Below are positions 26,538 to 35,171 of a stretch of 64,000 nucleotides of DNA, in pieces; position 1 is the first letter of the stretch, and each line of letters begins with the position of its first letter. This stretch comes from an uncultured Prolixibacteraceae bacterium. Its GTDB lineage: Bacteria; Bacteroidota; Bacteroidia; Bacteroidales; Prolixibacteraceae. Made by a program: the position numbers and the translations under genes. The notes beneath the pieces were generated by a model, which was given only the letters and a program-made list of their open reading frames with translations, had not been told where the DNA came from and searched no databases. The stretch covers positions 1 to 64,000 of the forward strand of contig CALGIG010000011.1 of NCBI GenBank assembly GCA_937915865.1, read 5' to 3'.

Positions 26538-27317
26538 TTATATCTCCCAGTTATTTTTACTTGGCAAGAAAGTTAGTAATGTGTCGCCTCGCAAACCTAA
26601 TCTTAAGGTTTCCAATGGTATTATTTCGTTGGTAGCAATATTACCAAGGTTTACATTGGGGCCCAGAAGTTTAATAAACCAGACCTGTTGATTTTTTAAT
26701 GGTGCTTCCCAAAGAATTGAATCGGGATCAACAGCTTTTTTTATGCCGAGAATTAATTCAAAGTTGGCAGAACCATCATCGTTGTAAATACCAATGTTGC
26801 CACTTTCACGAGCTTCAGCGATAACTTTCCAGGCTCCTGCTTCCAATTCGGTTTGCATGTACGAAATCCATGTTTCGTTCGAAATTTCTTTGCCTTTAAG
26901 TTTTGTACCTACTTCAGAAAGAACAGTATACTTTTTACTGAAGTCGGAAATATATTTACATTTAAGTTCATGGTCAAGTTCCATGACACCGTCGGAAACT
27001 TCAATGAGTTCCATCTCATATTTATCGATATACCGACGATAGTCGTCGAGCATACCACGCACAGCAAAGGCTTCAAACAAAGTGCCTCCAAAATAGGGTT
27101 TCAGTCCGACTGATTTGTAAAGTTTTATTTTATCATCGAGGCGGTTTGTAATAATTGATGTACCAAATCCTAATTTAATCAAATCGCAGTAAGGGGCCGA
27201 AATCTCGCATAAGTCTTCAGCTTCACGAAGACTCAACCCTTTATCCATGACCATTGTTAACCCGTTTTGGCGAGGCTGTGAAGGCCTTTCGGGCATGTAG
27301 GGCAATTGAAAATTCAT
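26538..27317 (-). CDS. ComA-like phosphosulfolactate synthase family protein
   Basis: A 259-residue TIM-barrel protein of the ComA/HSA32 family. Supporting segments are LPYMPERPSQPRQNGLTMV, YCDLIKLGFGTSII, KPYFGGTLFEAFAVRG, ELIEVSDGVMELDHE, VLSEVGTKLKGKEI and VIAEARESGNIGIYNDDG. In methanogens ComA adds sulfite to phosphoenolpyruvate in coenzyme M synthesis. In Bacteroidota, which lack coenzyme M, the role is not established and may concern other sulfonates. The gene starts 5 bases after the TPR gene ends, so the two are translationally close. The family is well supported. The reaction is only assumed by homology. Confidence 0.85.
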   Translation of the reverse strand: MNFQLPYMPERPSQPRQNGLTMVMDKGLSLREAEDLCEISAPYCDLIKLGFGTSIITNRLDDKIKLYKSVGLKPYFGGTLFEAFAVRGMLDDYRRYIDKYEMELIEVSDGVMELDHELKCKYISDFSKKYTVLSEVGTKLKGKEISNETWISYMQTELEAGAWKVIAEARESGNIGIYNDDGSANFELILGIKKAVDPDSILWEAPLKNQQVWFIKLLGPNVNLGNIATNEIIPLETLRLGLRGDTLLTFLPSKNNWEI

Positions 27318-27322
27318 TGTTT

Positions 27323-28741
27323 CTAAAGTTTGGTTGTTTGGTATTGTGAAATAAGTTTTTTTATTGATTCGTTCTTCGAAGCTTCAGGATAAAATTCGAA
27401 CAATTCATTTTGTTTACTACAATCAATTTTTAAGGCTTTCTCCAAATGGCAGACAGCTTCAAGCTCTTCATTTTTCTCAAGTAAATAGGCTGTTAACCTG
27501 TAATTTAAATACGCATCCGATTTGTTAAATTTACTTGCTGTTCTAATAACTTCAATTGCCCTGTCAGTATCTCCAATGTCGTAGAACATTTCAGAATACG
27601 AGAGCCAGTTTTCTATATTTTCCGGATCAAGCTTGGTTGCCATGTCAAAAGATTTTATGGCTTCTCTAAGTTCATTGAGTTCTGCAAGGACTTTAGCATT
27701 CATCGCCCAAAAATCGGGGTTATCTTCTTCGAGTTTAATGGCCTTTTTGAAAAAAACTTTGGCGTCTCCTAATTGTCCTTCCGACCACATAATCAATCCT
27801 GAACCATACCAGGCTGCTGCATTCGATGGATTTAATTTTATTGATTTGCGGTAGTAGTCTAATGCTTCGGTATATTTCTCGATGTTCAGGTAGCACTCAG
27901 CTAAGTAACAAAAGGCATCATCATTTTGCTTATCCAGGTTTATGAACTCGTGATAGCAATCAATGGCTTTTTCATACTGCTCGCTGTTCGCCAGTGCATT
28001 TGCTTTATTGAAAAGTGCATGAATAAAATTTTCATTAATAGCCAGTGAATATTCGTATGCTTCAATAGCTTCTTCAAACATTCCCATTCTGTTATAAGTT
28101 ATACCTATGTTGTACCACACCGAATGGTTAAACGGGTCAATATCAAGGTATTTGTTGTAGTAGTATATACTATCTTCAAATTGAGAATTCTTATCGCAGT
28201 AATATCCAAGCTCGTATAAAACAATTTCGTTTTGTGGATTGATATGGTGTGCTTTTTCCAGGTATTTGATTGCTAAAATCGTTTCGCCGGCTTGGCCAAA
28301 CGAAATGCCTATATTGTAAAGCGTTTCATCGGGTTCGTCAAGTGGTAACGAAATTGCTTTTTCAAAGGCTTCGACTGCTTTTTCGCTATCGCCCAAAAAA
28401 TTAAGGGCTCCTCCTTTGGTAAGGTAAAGTTCTGGCTCATTACTTTCAATTTTTTCAATTACACTGAGTAAATCCAAACACTCTTCAAGTTTTCCTTCAC
28501 TCATAAGAACCTGAGCCTGACGAACTTTAATAGAAATAGAAGAAGGATGAAGTATCAAGCCAGTCTCTACTGCTTTTTGGGCAAGCTCAATTCTTCCATC
28601 TTCAAGAAACTGATCAACGATACCTTCAATTTCAGCAACATCGAAATATCCGGTTGTGTCGTCATCAATCATTTTTTTGAAACGAGCAATAGCCTCCCGA
28701 AAATCATCTTCTTCAAAATTGTCTCTGGCCTCTTCGTTCAT
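27323..28741 (-). CDS. TPR-repeat protein
   Basis: A 472-residue protein made almost wholly of about 11-12 tetratricopeptide repeats of 34 residues (for example EPDETLYNIGISFGQAGETI, NHSVWYNIGITYNRMGMFEE and NAAAWYGSGLIMWSEGQLGD). There is no signal peptide or membrane span, so it is cytosolic. The first about 45 residues are acidic (NEEARDNFEEDDFREAIARF). TPR proteins are protein-protein scaffolds and the partner is unknown. A -7 type TAAATTTG lies at 28760-28767 just upstream. It heads the operon with the ComA-like and hydrolase genes. Confidence 0.92.
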   Translation of the reverse strand: MNEEARDNFEEDDFREAIARFKKMIDDDTTGYFDVAEIEGIVDQFLEDGRIELAQKAVETGLILHPSSISIKVRQAQVLMSEGKLEECLDLLSVIEKIESNEPELYLTKGGALNFLGDSEKAVEAFEKAISLPLDEPDETLYNIGISFGQAGETILAIKYLEKAHHINPQNEIVLYELGYYCDKNSQFEDSIYYYNKYLDIDPFNHSVWYNIGITYNRMGMFEEAIEAYEYSLAINENFIHALFNKANALANSEQYEKAIDCYHEFINLDKQNDDAFCYLAECYLNIEKYTEALDYYRKSIKLNPSNAAAWYGSGLIMWSEGQLGDAKVFFKKAIKLEEDNPDFWAMNAKVLAELNELREAIKSFDMATKLDPENIENWLSYSEMFYDIGDTDRAIEVIRTASKFNKSDAYLNYRLTAYLLEKNEELEAVCHLEKALKIDCSKQNELFEFYPEASKNESIKKLISQYQTTKL

Positions 28742-28790
28742 AATTTCTCGTTAAAGTTGCAAATTTAAGAATACTTTTTGAAAAGCGCCA

Positions 28791-30326
28791 TCAAGCCTGA
28801 TGCTCTTTTCTTAACAGATCGTTAACCGTTTTTACGGGGCTAAATGTTTCTATGGGTACTTCAACGAACAACGTATTCCAATCAGACATCGCCCCATTCC
28901 ATAAACCAGGCCGCTCTTGTGCTTTGAGCTCCTTCCCATCACTCGATTTAATCGTGATTAAACCAGTTTGAGTATCAACAAAATCAACCAGATTGTATTT
29001 TTCTCCTTTGTAATTTTTGACTGCACATACAAGGTCAACCGGGTTAAAATGAGTTGATTGCTTAAAAATGTTCATTTGTTCGGGATTATTGAAATCGACT
29101 TGCGAACTTTCTACTATTTGTGGTGAAACAGTTCCATCCTGATTCAGGGTAAAAAATGGACCACCTCCAGGTTCTCCTGTATTTTTTACCATTCCGCAAA
29201 CACGGATTGGCCTGTTTATTTTCCTCTTTACATAGCTGTAAATTTCTTCTTTATTATTTATAATTAAGCTTTTATGGGGATGAACGTTTAAGATGTTTTC
29301 AATAAAATCGGTTATTTCGGCATAAAAGCTGCTTTCCAGTTCTCCAGGAAGATGATTGTCCAATATTTTCTGGTAATCAAAAATTTGTTCCTGAAAATGT
29401 AGTAAAACGCCAGCTAAAGCTTTTTTATAATCAACAGTTGTATGTTTTAAATTATCTGGCACAACATTATCAATATTCTTAATAAAAATTAGTTCTTCTG
29501 CTAAATCGTTTAAGTTTTCAATCAATGCTCCATGTCCGGCAGGACGGAAAAGAATACTGCCATCATCATTTCTGAAAAGTTTGTTGTCAACGGTAACAGC
29601 CACTGTATCGGTTGATGGTTTCTGATTTGAAAATGTGATTTTGAATGTGACACCAAATCTTAGCTCATATTCTTTTTGGATTTTTTCAACCAAATCTGTA
29701 ATAGCGTTCTGATGCTCAATGGAAACAGTAAAATGTAGATTTACAATATCTTTGTTGCACGCATAAAGGGCACCTTCAACAAAATGTTCTTCGAGTGGTG
29801 TTCGGTTTTGTTCAGCGTACTTATGAAATTTAAGTAATGCTTTAGGTTTATTACCATAATTGAGACCTTTACTCAAAAGTAATGTCTCCAAAAGAAGCTG
29901 GGCTTCTGGCCCAGTTTGGGGCTTGTGACTAAATGGAAGGAGCCCGTACAATTCGTCGTAAAAAGCAAACTTGTCAATCTGATCAAACAAGGATGAGATG
30001 TCTTTATCTTTTCTGATTTCTTCAATTGATTTGCCAGCTTTTAAAGCGTCTAAAGCCGAAAATAATACTTTAAACATGCGGGTAGCTGCTCCGGAAGCCG
30101 GAACAAATTTTAGCAAGCTAATGCCTTCCGATTTTTTTTGCTCAAAGATTTCTGTGTACCAATGAATCTGTTCGGCTGAAAGTTTAATAATACCGTGATA
30201 AATGTTGGCAGCCTCAATGAGTTTAATAAATGGAAAACCGCTCTTAAAATGTTCGATTTGTTGGTCAATTTGCTCAGGTTGATTTCCCCGGGCAGTTATT
30301 TGAATTAAATCTTCTGGAGTGTACAT
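28791..30326 (-). CDS. DUF4301 family protein, nucleotidyltransferase-like
   Basis: A 511-residue cytosolic protein of the DUF4301 family. Two segments recall sugar-nucleotide pyrophosphorylases: KFVPASGAATRMFK at 73-86, like the glycine-rich GxGTRM nucleotide loop, and FRPAGHGALIENLNDL at about 260, like the NGHG motif of UDP-sugar pyrophosphorylases. A later block (RVCGMVKNTGEPGGGPFFTL) is also strongly conserved-looking. A nucleotide-sugar transfer role is therefore a reasonable guess, but no function is established. It is encoded alone, upstream of and in the same direction as the TPR gene (49-base gap). Confidence 0.85.
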   Translation of the reverse strand: MYTPEDLIQITARGNQPEQIDQQIEHFKSGFPFIKLIEAANIYHGIIKLSAEQIHWYTEIFEQKKSEGISLLKFVPASGAATRMFKVLFSALDALKAGKSIEEIRKDKDISSLFDQIDKFAFYDELYGLLPFSHKPQTGPEAQLLLETLLLSKGLNYGNKPKALLKFHKYAEQNRTPLEEHFVEGALYACNKDIVNLHFTVSIEHQNAITDLVEKIQKEYELRFGVTFKITFSNQKPSTDTVAVTVDNKLFRNDDGSILFRPAGHGALIENLNDLAEELIFIKNIDNVVPDNLKHTTVDYKKALAGVLLHFQEQIFDYQKILDNHLPGELESSFYAEITDFIENILNVHPHKSLIINNKEEIYSYVKRKINRPIRVCGMVKNTGEPGGGPFFTLNQDGTVSPQIVESSQVDFNNPEQMNIFKQSTHFNPVDLVCAVKNYKGEKYNLVDFVDTQTGLITIKSSDGKELKAQERPGLWNGAMSDWNTLFVEVPIETFSPVKTVNDLLRKEHQA

Positions 30327-30567
30327 ATTGGTTATTCCTGTTTTTATAAAATTATAAAAACGTTCATTGATATTTATGGCATCTCAGTTTTTCACTTCAA
30401 AAAAGTTATAAACTAGGTTTTTAACAATTACTAGTTCTTGATTTATGGTAACTTTCATATATTTAATCATTTATGCTTTATGTCATGAGTTTGTCTTAAT
30501 TTCTGCATTTGTACTTTATTTTATTTCTATCCTCATTTGAGCAAACTAATGGCCTAAAAGCAGTTGT

Positions 30568-30597
30568 TTTGAAGGTTAATTTTAAGATGTATTTTTG
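30568..30597 (+). promoter_or_regulatory. Bacteroidota-type promoter of the YhcC-like gene
   Basis: A -33 TTTG (30568-30571), an 18-base spacer and a -7 TATTTTTG (30590-30597) match the lineage consensus. The predicted start of transcription is near 30604. A TTG codon at 30595 lies within the -7 box, so it cannot start the protein. Confidence 0.65.
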
Positions 30598-30621
30598 AGT
30601 TTTCAACAAGTCTGTGATAAT

Positions 30622-31566
30622 ATGCGACAATATTTGTGGGACGGCAATAAACGCTACAATGATTTTTCAGGATATTTCCGAAAGAAATTTAGTGGACGGG
30701 TTCAAAAAATATCAATTGATGCTGGTTTTACCTGTCCAAATCGTGATGGGACAAAAGGAGTAGGTGGTTGCACCTATTGTAACAATCAAACTTTTTCGCC
30801 TGGATACTGCGACCTTAAAAAGAATATTACCACTCAAATAAACGAAGGGATAACTTTCTTTAGCCGGAAGTATAATTCAATGAAATACCTTGCTTATTTT
30901 CAATCGTATAGTAATACTTATGCGAATGTTGATAATTTAAGAAGTCTTTACGAAGAGGCTTTGTCTCATCCTGAAGTTGTTGGTTTAGTAATTGCTACAC
31001 GCCCAGATTGTGTTACCGGTGAGATATTGGATTATCTTAGTTATTTGTCTGGTAAATACTATGTTATGGTTGAATTTGGTATAGAATCTCATCTCGATTC
31101 ATCGTTGAACCGATTAAATCGCGGACATGTTTTTTCAGAATCAGTTTGGGCTTTGACAGAAACTGGCAAACGAAAAATCCACAATTGTGCGCATTTAATT
31201 TTGGGTTTGCCTGGAGAAACAGAAAACGATTGGCTCGAACAAGCCCGGGTTATTTCTGATTTACCGGTTGAAAACCTAAAATTACATCAACTCCAGATTC
31301 ATAAAGGAACCCTTATGAATTGCGAGTACGAGCAGAATCCTGAGCAATTCCACATGTTCACTGTGTCGGAATATCTCGATTTGTGCGTTAAATACCTGGA
31401 ACTACTTAATCCGAAAATAATTGTTGAACGATTTGTCAGCGAATCGCCTGACCTGTTACTGGTAGCACCTCGCTGGGGCCTGAAAAATTTCGAATTTACG
31501 GCTAAGCTCGAAAAGTTGCTTGCCGAAAAGGATACGTGGCAAGGTAAATTGTATAAAGTACAGTAG
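30622..31566 (+). CDS. Radical SAM protein, YhcC/TIGR01212 type
   Basis: A 314-residue radical SAM enzyme beginning MRQYLWDGNKRYNDF. This start is fixed by a promoter whose -7 box covers the only upstream alternative. The iron-sulfur Cys are in FTCPNRDGTKGVGGCTYCNN, which matches the YhcC/elongator-like group (C-x11-C-x2-C), and KISIDAGFTCPNRDG is the family opening. Later signatures are YFQSYSNTYA, IATRPDC, MVEFGIESH and HLILGLPGETENDW. The group cleaves S-adenosylmethionine to make a radical. The substrate of YhcC-type proteins is still unassigned. Its stop lies five bases from the ancestral stop of the convergent HEPN gene. Confidence 0.93.
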   Translation: MRQYLWDGNKRYNDFSGYFRKKFSGRVQKISIDAGFTCPNRDGTKGVGGCTYCNNQTFSPGYCDLKKNITTQINEGITFFSRKYNSMKYLAYFQSYSNTYANVDNLRSLYEEALSHPEVVGLVIATRPDCVTGEILDYLSYLSGKYYVMVEFGIESHLDSSLNRLNRGHVFSESVWALTETGKRKIHNCAHLILGLPGETENDWLEQARVISDLPVENLKLHQLQIHKGTLMNCEYEQNPEQFHMFTVSEYLDLCVKYLELLNPKIIVERFVSESPDLLLVAPRWGLKNFEFTAKLEKLLAEKDTWQGKLYKVQ

Positions 31567-31571
31567 TCGAT

Positions 31572-31958
31572 CTAGTTAGTTCCAAAAATAAGTGAATCAA
31601 TCGCTTTAATAAAGTCGTTGGTTGGTTGAATTAGTTTTTCAACCATTTCTACATCAAATTCAAATAAATCATCATAATCGCCTTTGTGCCGAAAATCAGA
31701 AAGTTAGTTGAATGTTTTTGCGTGCACTTTGGAAAGTTTTCCTTTGGAAATAAACTCTTCGCCTAACTTTTGTTTAACTCCGTTATGTGATTTTACTTCA
31801 ATATCGTTGGCGAGCAACAACGCAATTACGGCGTAAAAAGCAGAATAGTAAAGGCGATTAATGCTCGAATTAATACTTCCTTTTTCAAAAAGAAATATTG
31901 CATCGCTGTATGTTTCCTTAGCTCTGTTTAGCCTGTATTTTATGTGGTCTTGTTTCAT
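31572..31958 (-). pseudogene. HEPN-domain protein with in-frame stop codon
   Basis: The intact frame encodes 84 residues ending AKTFN at TAA (31704-31706). Reading through that single stop continues in the same frame for 43 more codons (LSDFRHKGDYDDLFEFD, then FIKAIDSLIFGTN) to TAG at 31572-31574. This tail is typical of full-length HEPN proteins of the UPF0332/PF05168 kind. A CAA-to-TAA change (Gln to stop) explains it. The N-terminal half has the core helix NRLYYSAFYAVIALLL. In MNT/HEPN pairs the HEPN protein is the toxin or RNase part. Loss of the last helix should weaken or abolish it, unless the stop is read through. It follows the MNT gene with a one-base gap. Confidence 0.85.
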
Positions 31959-31959
31959 T

Positions 31960-32274
31960 CTAAATCTTTATTCCTTCTTTCGAAACATTCGTAAACAATG
32001 GAGATATTGCTCTTTTCCCGATCCAATCTTTTTTTGAATATACCAATATAGAAATACTTTCACCCGAATTAAGTTCGAGATCAACAATTCCATCTCTAAG
32101 TTGTAGCTCGTAATCGAAAGTTATTTTTTCGTTGGGAGAGATTACAAGTATATCCCAATCAGAATCGCTTCGGTAATCGCCACGTGCCCGTGAACCATAA
32201 AGATATACTTCGGCTTCAGCATCGTATTTGACAACGCTGTTCTTTATTTTCCTGAGTATTTCCGACTTTTCCAT
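31960..32274 (-). CDS. MNT-type nucleotidyltransferase, antitoxin-like
   Basis: A 104-residue minimal nucleotidyltransferase. The active-site signature is YGSRARGDYRSDSDWDILV (GSxxxG followed by two Asp) with a later Asp in GIVDLEL. Proteins of this kind act as antitoxins to HEPN partners, in characterised cases by adding AMP to the toxin. The HEPN gene starts one base after its stop, so they form a classic two-gene unit. A -7-like TAAGTTTG lies at 32279-32286, giving almost no leader. The gene itself looks intact although its partner carries a stop. Confidence 0.9.
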   Translation of the reverse strand: MEKSEILRKIKNSVVKYDAEAEVYLYGSRARGDYRSDSDWDILVISPNEKITFDYELQLRDGIVDLELNSGESISILVYSKKDWIGKRAISPLFTNVSKEGIKI

Positions 32275-32332
32275 CTAACAAACTTACACAATGCTATTCA
32301 AAAAAAGAATATAATATAAAAAGTGAGGCCTA

Positions 32333-33097
32333 TTATTTACCTACTTCATGGCTTCCAAAAACCCTTTTCAGAAGCGTTGTTACCCTTGCATTTACGTTTG
32401 TCCGAATATCTTTTTCGCGATCTTCAATTTTCAGGAACATGCCATCCAGCGCACGTTGCAAGATATAGTCTTCAAGTTTTACATCAACTGTTTTTAAACC
32501 GGCAATTTTCCCAACTGCCGAATTGGCGACTTTATTCCATTGGGTAGTCAACTCGTTCCACGATTGTTGTGTTGAAATTCCAGCAACCAGGTTTTTGTTC
32601 AATGATTCGCGGATTTTAGGGCGGTATAATTCACCTAGCTGGACCGATGTTTTTTGTTTAAAGTATTGGGTTGCTGCATTATCAGGGCCTTTCAGAATGG
32701 TCAACGCATCAGTAAATGTCATTTCTTTGATGCTGTTTACAAAAATAGGTTTGGCTCCTTTGGCGGCATCTTCTGCAGCCCGGTTGATGCGTGTAATTAC
32801 GTCGTCAACCAATTTGGCTCCACCAGGTAGTTTCGAAATATGATCGGTAATGTTCTTTGCTTCAGGAGGAAGTAAAATTTTGATTGCCTGATCTTTCAAA
32901 TACCCGTCAACTGCCGACAAATGAGCTACTGTGCTATCGGCACCAACCGAAAGCGCTTCCTTTAGTCCGGCAACAATTTCGGTATTGGTTAAAGGTAAGT
33001 TTTGATTTACGGCACTTTGTGCTATTTGGGTTAACTCGGCGCACGAATTCAGGAAAAATAAAGATAAAATAAAGGCAGACGTTTTAATAAAGTTCAT
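32333..33097 (-). CDS. DUF4197 lipoprotein
   Basis: A 254-residue protein of the DUF4197 family. It has a lipoprotein signal (LFFLNSC, Cys19, then AELTQ). The mature region is all-helical: IVAGLKEALSVGADSTVAHL, LPPEAKNITDHISKLPGG, INRAAEDAAKGAKPIFVNSI, and the family-typical YFKQKTSVQL. There are no catalytic motifs. It is a periplasmic or membrane-attached protein of unknown role. It lies 17 bases after the YgiQ gene in the same direction, so the two are likely co-transcribed. Confidence 0.9.
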   Translation of the reverse strand: MNFIKTSAFILSLFFLNSCAELTQIAQSAVNQNLPLTNTEIVAGLKEALSVGADSTVAHLSAVDGYLKDQAIKILLPPEAKNITDHISKLPGGAKLVDDVITRINRAAEDAAKGAKPIFVNSIKEMTFTDALTILKGPDNAATQYFKQKTSVQLGELYRPKIRESLNKNLVAGISTQQSWNELTTQWNKVANSAVGKIAGLKTVDVKLEDYILQRALDGMFLKIEDREKDIRTNVNARVTTLLKRVFGSHEVGK

Positions 33098-33114
33098 GAT
33101 AAAGTGTTGAATGG

Positions 33115-35031
33115 TTAATGGTTATGTGGTTTGGTTGGTTTTCGCTTATGTTTTGGTTCTTCTTTTTGGGTGGAGTTTGGAAATGGTTTCTTTCCAAACA
33201 AACCATCGAGTAAATCTTTACGGTTTAAACGTAACAATTCGTTTTTAATTTCCTGGTAATATTCTCGCTGATACCAGAAAAAATATTTGCGTTGGGCTAG
33301 TTTCTCTTTCTGGCTTTTTGCTGTAAACACCGGTTGCATGGTATAAGGATGAAAACCGGTATAATAAATTTCAGTTGCCAGAGTCATGGGTGTAGGAGTA
33401 AAGTCCTGAACCTGTTCCAACTTGAAATCCAGCTGTTTGGTTTCTACTGCCAGGTTGGCCATATCTACATTTTCGCATCCCGGGTGACTGGAAATAAAGT
33501 ACGGAATTAGTTGTTGTTTAAGTCCTTCTTCATTATTTATTTCCTGAAAAATTCGATTAAGCTTATAAAATAACTTGAAAGACGGTTTACGCATCAGTTC
33601 CAAAACCTGATCAGAAGTATGTTCAGGTGCTACTTTCAAACGCCCCGAAACATGATGTTTGATTACTTCGCGCAGATATTCCATGTTATTTTTGTTCACC
33701 TGCTCATTGTTTGTTTCCTTCAATATCATATCGTACCGAATGCCGCTGCCAATAAATGCCTTTTTTACATCAGGATGTTGTCGCACTTTTCGGTATAAAT
33801 CGAGCATCGGTTTGTGATCGGTATTCAAATTCTTGCAAACATCTGGAAAGATGCACGAAGGTCGTTTGCATTTCCTACAAATTTCTTCGTGAATACCTTT
33901 CATTTTATACATATTGGCTGATGGTCCACCTAAATCCGAGATGTATCCTTTAAAATCGGGCATCATCACCAGTTTATCAATTTCTTTCAATATCGATTCT
34001 TCGGAACGGCTTGAAATGAATTTCCCCTGGTGAGCCGAAATGGTACAAAATGTACAGCCGCCAAAACATCCACGGTGAATATTTACAGAGTGACGGATCA
34101 TGTTATAGGCCGGAATTTCTTCTTTATTTTTGTAACGTGGGTGTGGGAGCCGTGTGTATGGAAAATCATAAAAACGGTCGATTTCTTTCTCTTCAAGTGG
34201 CGGCCAGGGCGGATTTACCACAACCTGCTCATTGCCAACTTCCTGGATAATCACATTCGCCTCAACTTTATTCGATTCTTCCTCTATATGCATAAAGTTC
34301 TTGGCGTATTTTTTCTTATCCACTAAACATTCTTCGTGCGAATACAATTTCAGGCTGTTCCACTTTTTATTGGTGGCATAATTACTGTTTTTTGGAACCA
34401 GAAAGGCTGTTTGATGCACATTGGTAATTTTTTGCGGATCGATACCTTTCTGCACAAGTTGTGTATATTCTATTATTGATTTCTCACCCATTCCGTAAAA
34501 AAGTATATCGGCCTTAGAATCAACCAATATTGAAGGTTTAAGCCCATCGCTCCAGTAGTCGTAATGAGTCACACGGCGTAACGAGGCTTCAATACCACCT
34601 ATTATAATGGGTACATCGGGAAACAAACTCTTTAAAATGTTACAATAAACCACAGTAGCATAATCTGGCCGTTGTCCCGGACGACCGCCTGGCGTATAGG
34701 CATCGTCAGAACGGCGGCGTTTATTGGCAGTATAATGGTTTACCATCGAATCCATATTTCCGCCAGTAACTGCAAAATATAGATTTGGCCGCCCTAGTTT
34801 TTTAAAATCACGTAAGTCATCCTGCCAGTTAGGTTGAGGTATAATAGCTATTTTTAAACCTTCAGCTTCAAGCACCCGGCCAATAACGGCTGCACCAAAT
34901 GAGGGGTGATCAATATAGGCATCACCTGTAAATAAAATAACGTCGAGCGAATCCCATCCTCTGGCCTCAACTTCTTTTTTCGAGGTTGGAAGCCACTTAG
35001 TAATGTCGTATTTTTGATAAAGTAGATTCAA
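33115..35031 (-). CDS. ygiQ: YgiQ-family radical SAM protein
   Basis: A 638-residue UPF0313/YgiQ protein. The N-terminal domain is recognised by WDSLDVILFTGDAYIDHPSF, FAVTGGNMDSMVNHYTANKR, TPGGRPGQRPDYA and IIIGGIEASLRRVTHYDYWS. The radical SAM cluster is in HRGCFGGCTFCTISAHQGK (CxxxCxxC), with a further Cys set in EEICRKCKRPSCIFPDVCKN. The last about 30 residues are Lys/Pro-rich and probably disordered. The substrate is unknown, although the family is widespread. It is transcribed divergently from the OlsF-like gene, with a perfect dyad between them. Confidence 0.95.
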   Translation of the reverse strand: MNLLYQKYDITKWLPTSKKEVEARGWDSLDVILFTGDAYIDHPSFGAAVIGRVLEAEGLKIAIIPQPNWQDDLRDFKKLGRPNLYFAVTGGNMDSMVNHYTANKRRRSDDAYTPGGRPGQRPDYATVVYCNILKSLFPDVPIIIGGIEASLRRVTHYDYWSDGLKPSILVDSKADILFYGMGEKSIIEYTQLVQKGIDPQKITNVHQTAFLVPKNSNYATNKKWNSLKLYSHEECLVDKKKYAKNFMHIEEESNKVEANVIIQEVGNEQVVVNPPWPPLEEKEIDRFYDFPYTRLPHPRYKNKEEIPAYNMIRHSVNIHRGCFGGCTFCTISAHQGKFISSRSEESILKEIDKLVMMPDFKGYISDLGGPSANMYKMKGIHEEICRKCKRPSCIFPDVCKNLNTDHKPMLDLYRKVRQHPDVKKAFIGSGIRYDMILKETNNEQVNKNNMEYLREVIKHHVSGRLKVAPEHTSDQVLELMRKPSFKLFYKLNRIFQEINNEEGLKQQLIPYFISSHPGCENVDMANLAVETKQLDFKLEQVQDFTPTPMTLATEIYYTGFHPYTMQPVFTAKSQKEKLAQRKYFFWYQREYYQEIKNELLRLNRKDLLDGLFGKKPFPNSTQKEEPKHKRKPTKPHNH

Positions 35032-35093
35032 TGTGATAAAAATTTAATGCGAAATAAGTCAAACCATTTACAATTGAATAAAAAAAATGTTCA

Positions 35094-35123
35094 TTTTTAA
35101 GTTTTCTTTTGAAAACTTAAAAA
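35094..35123. promoter_or_regulatory. Perfect 13-bp dyad between divergent genes
   Basis: TTTTTAAGTTTTC and GAAAACTTAAAAA form a perfect AT-rich dyad around a TTTT loop, midway between the divergent ygiQ and acyltransferase genes. Because both genes lead away from it, an operator is more likely than a terminator. This is inference. Confidence 0.45.
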
Positions 35124-35171
35124 TTTGCACTTCCGAACGTTGCTGGAAGTATTAATTAACTCTGACTGAAC

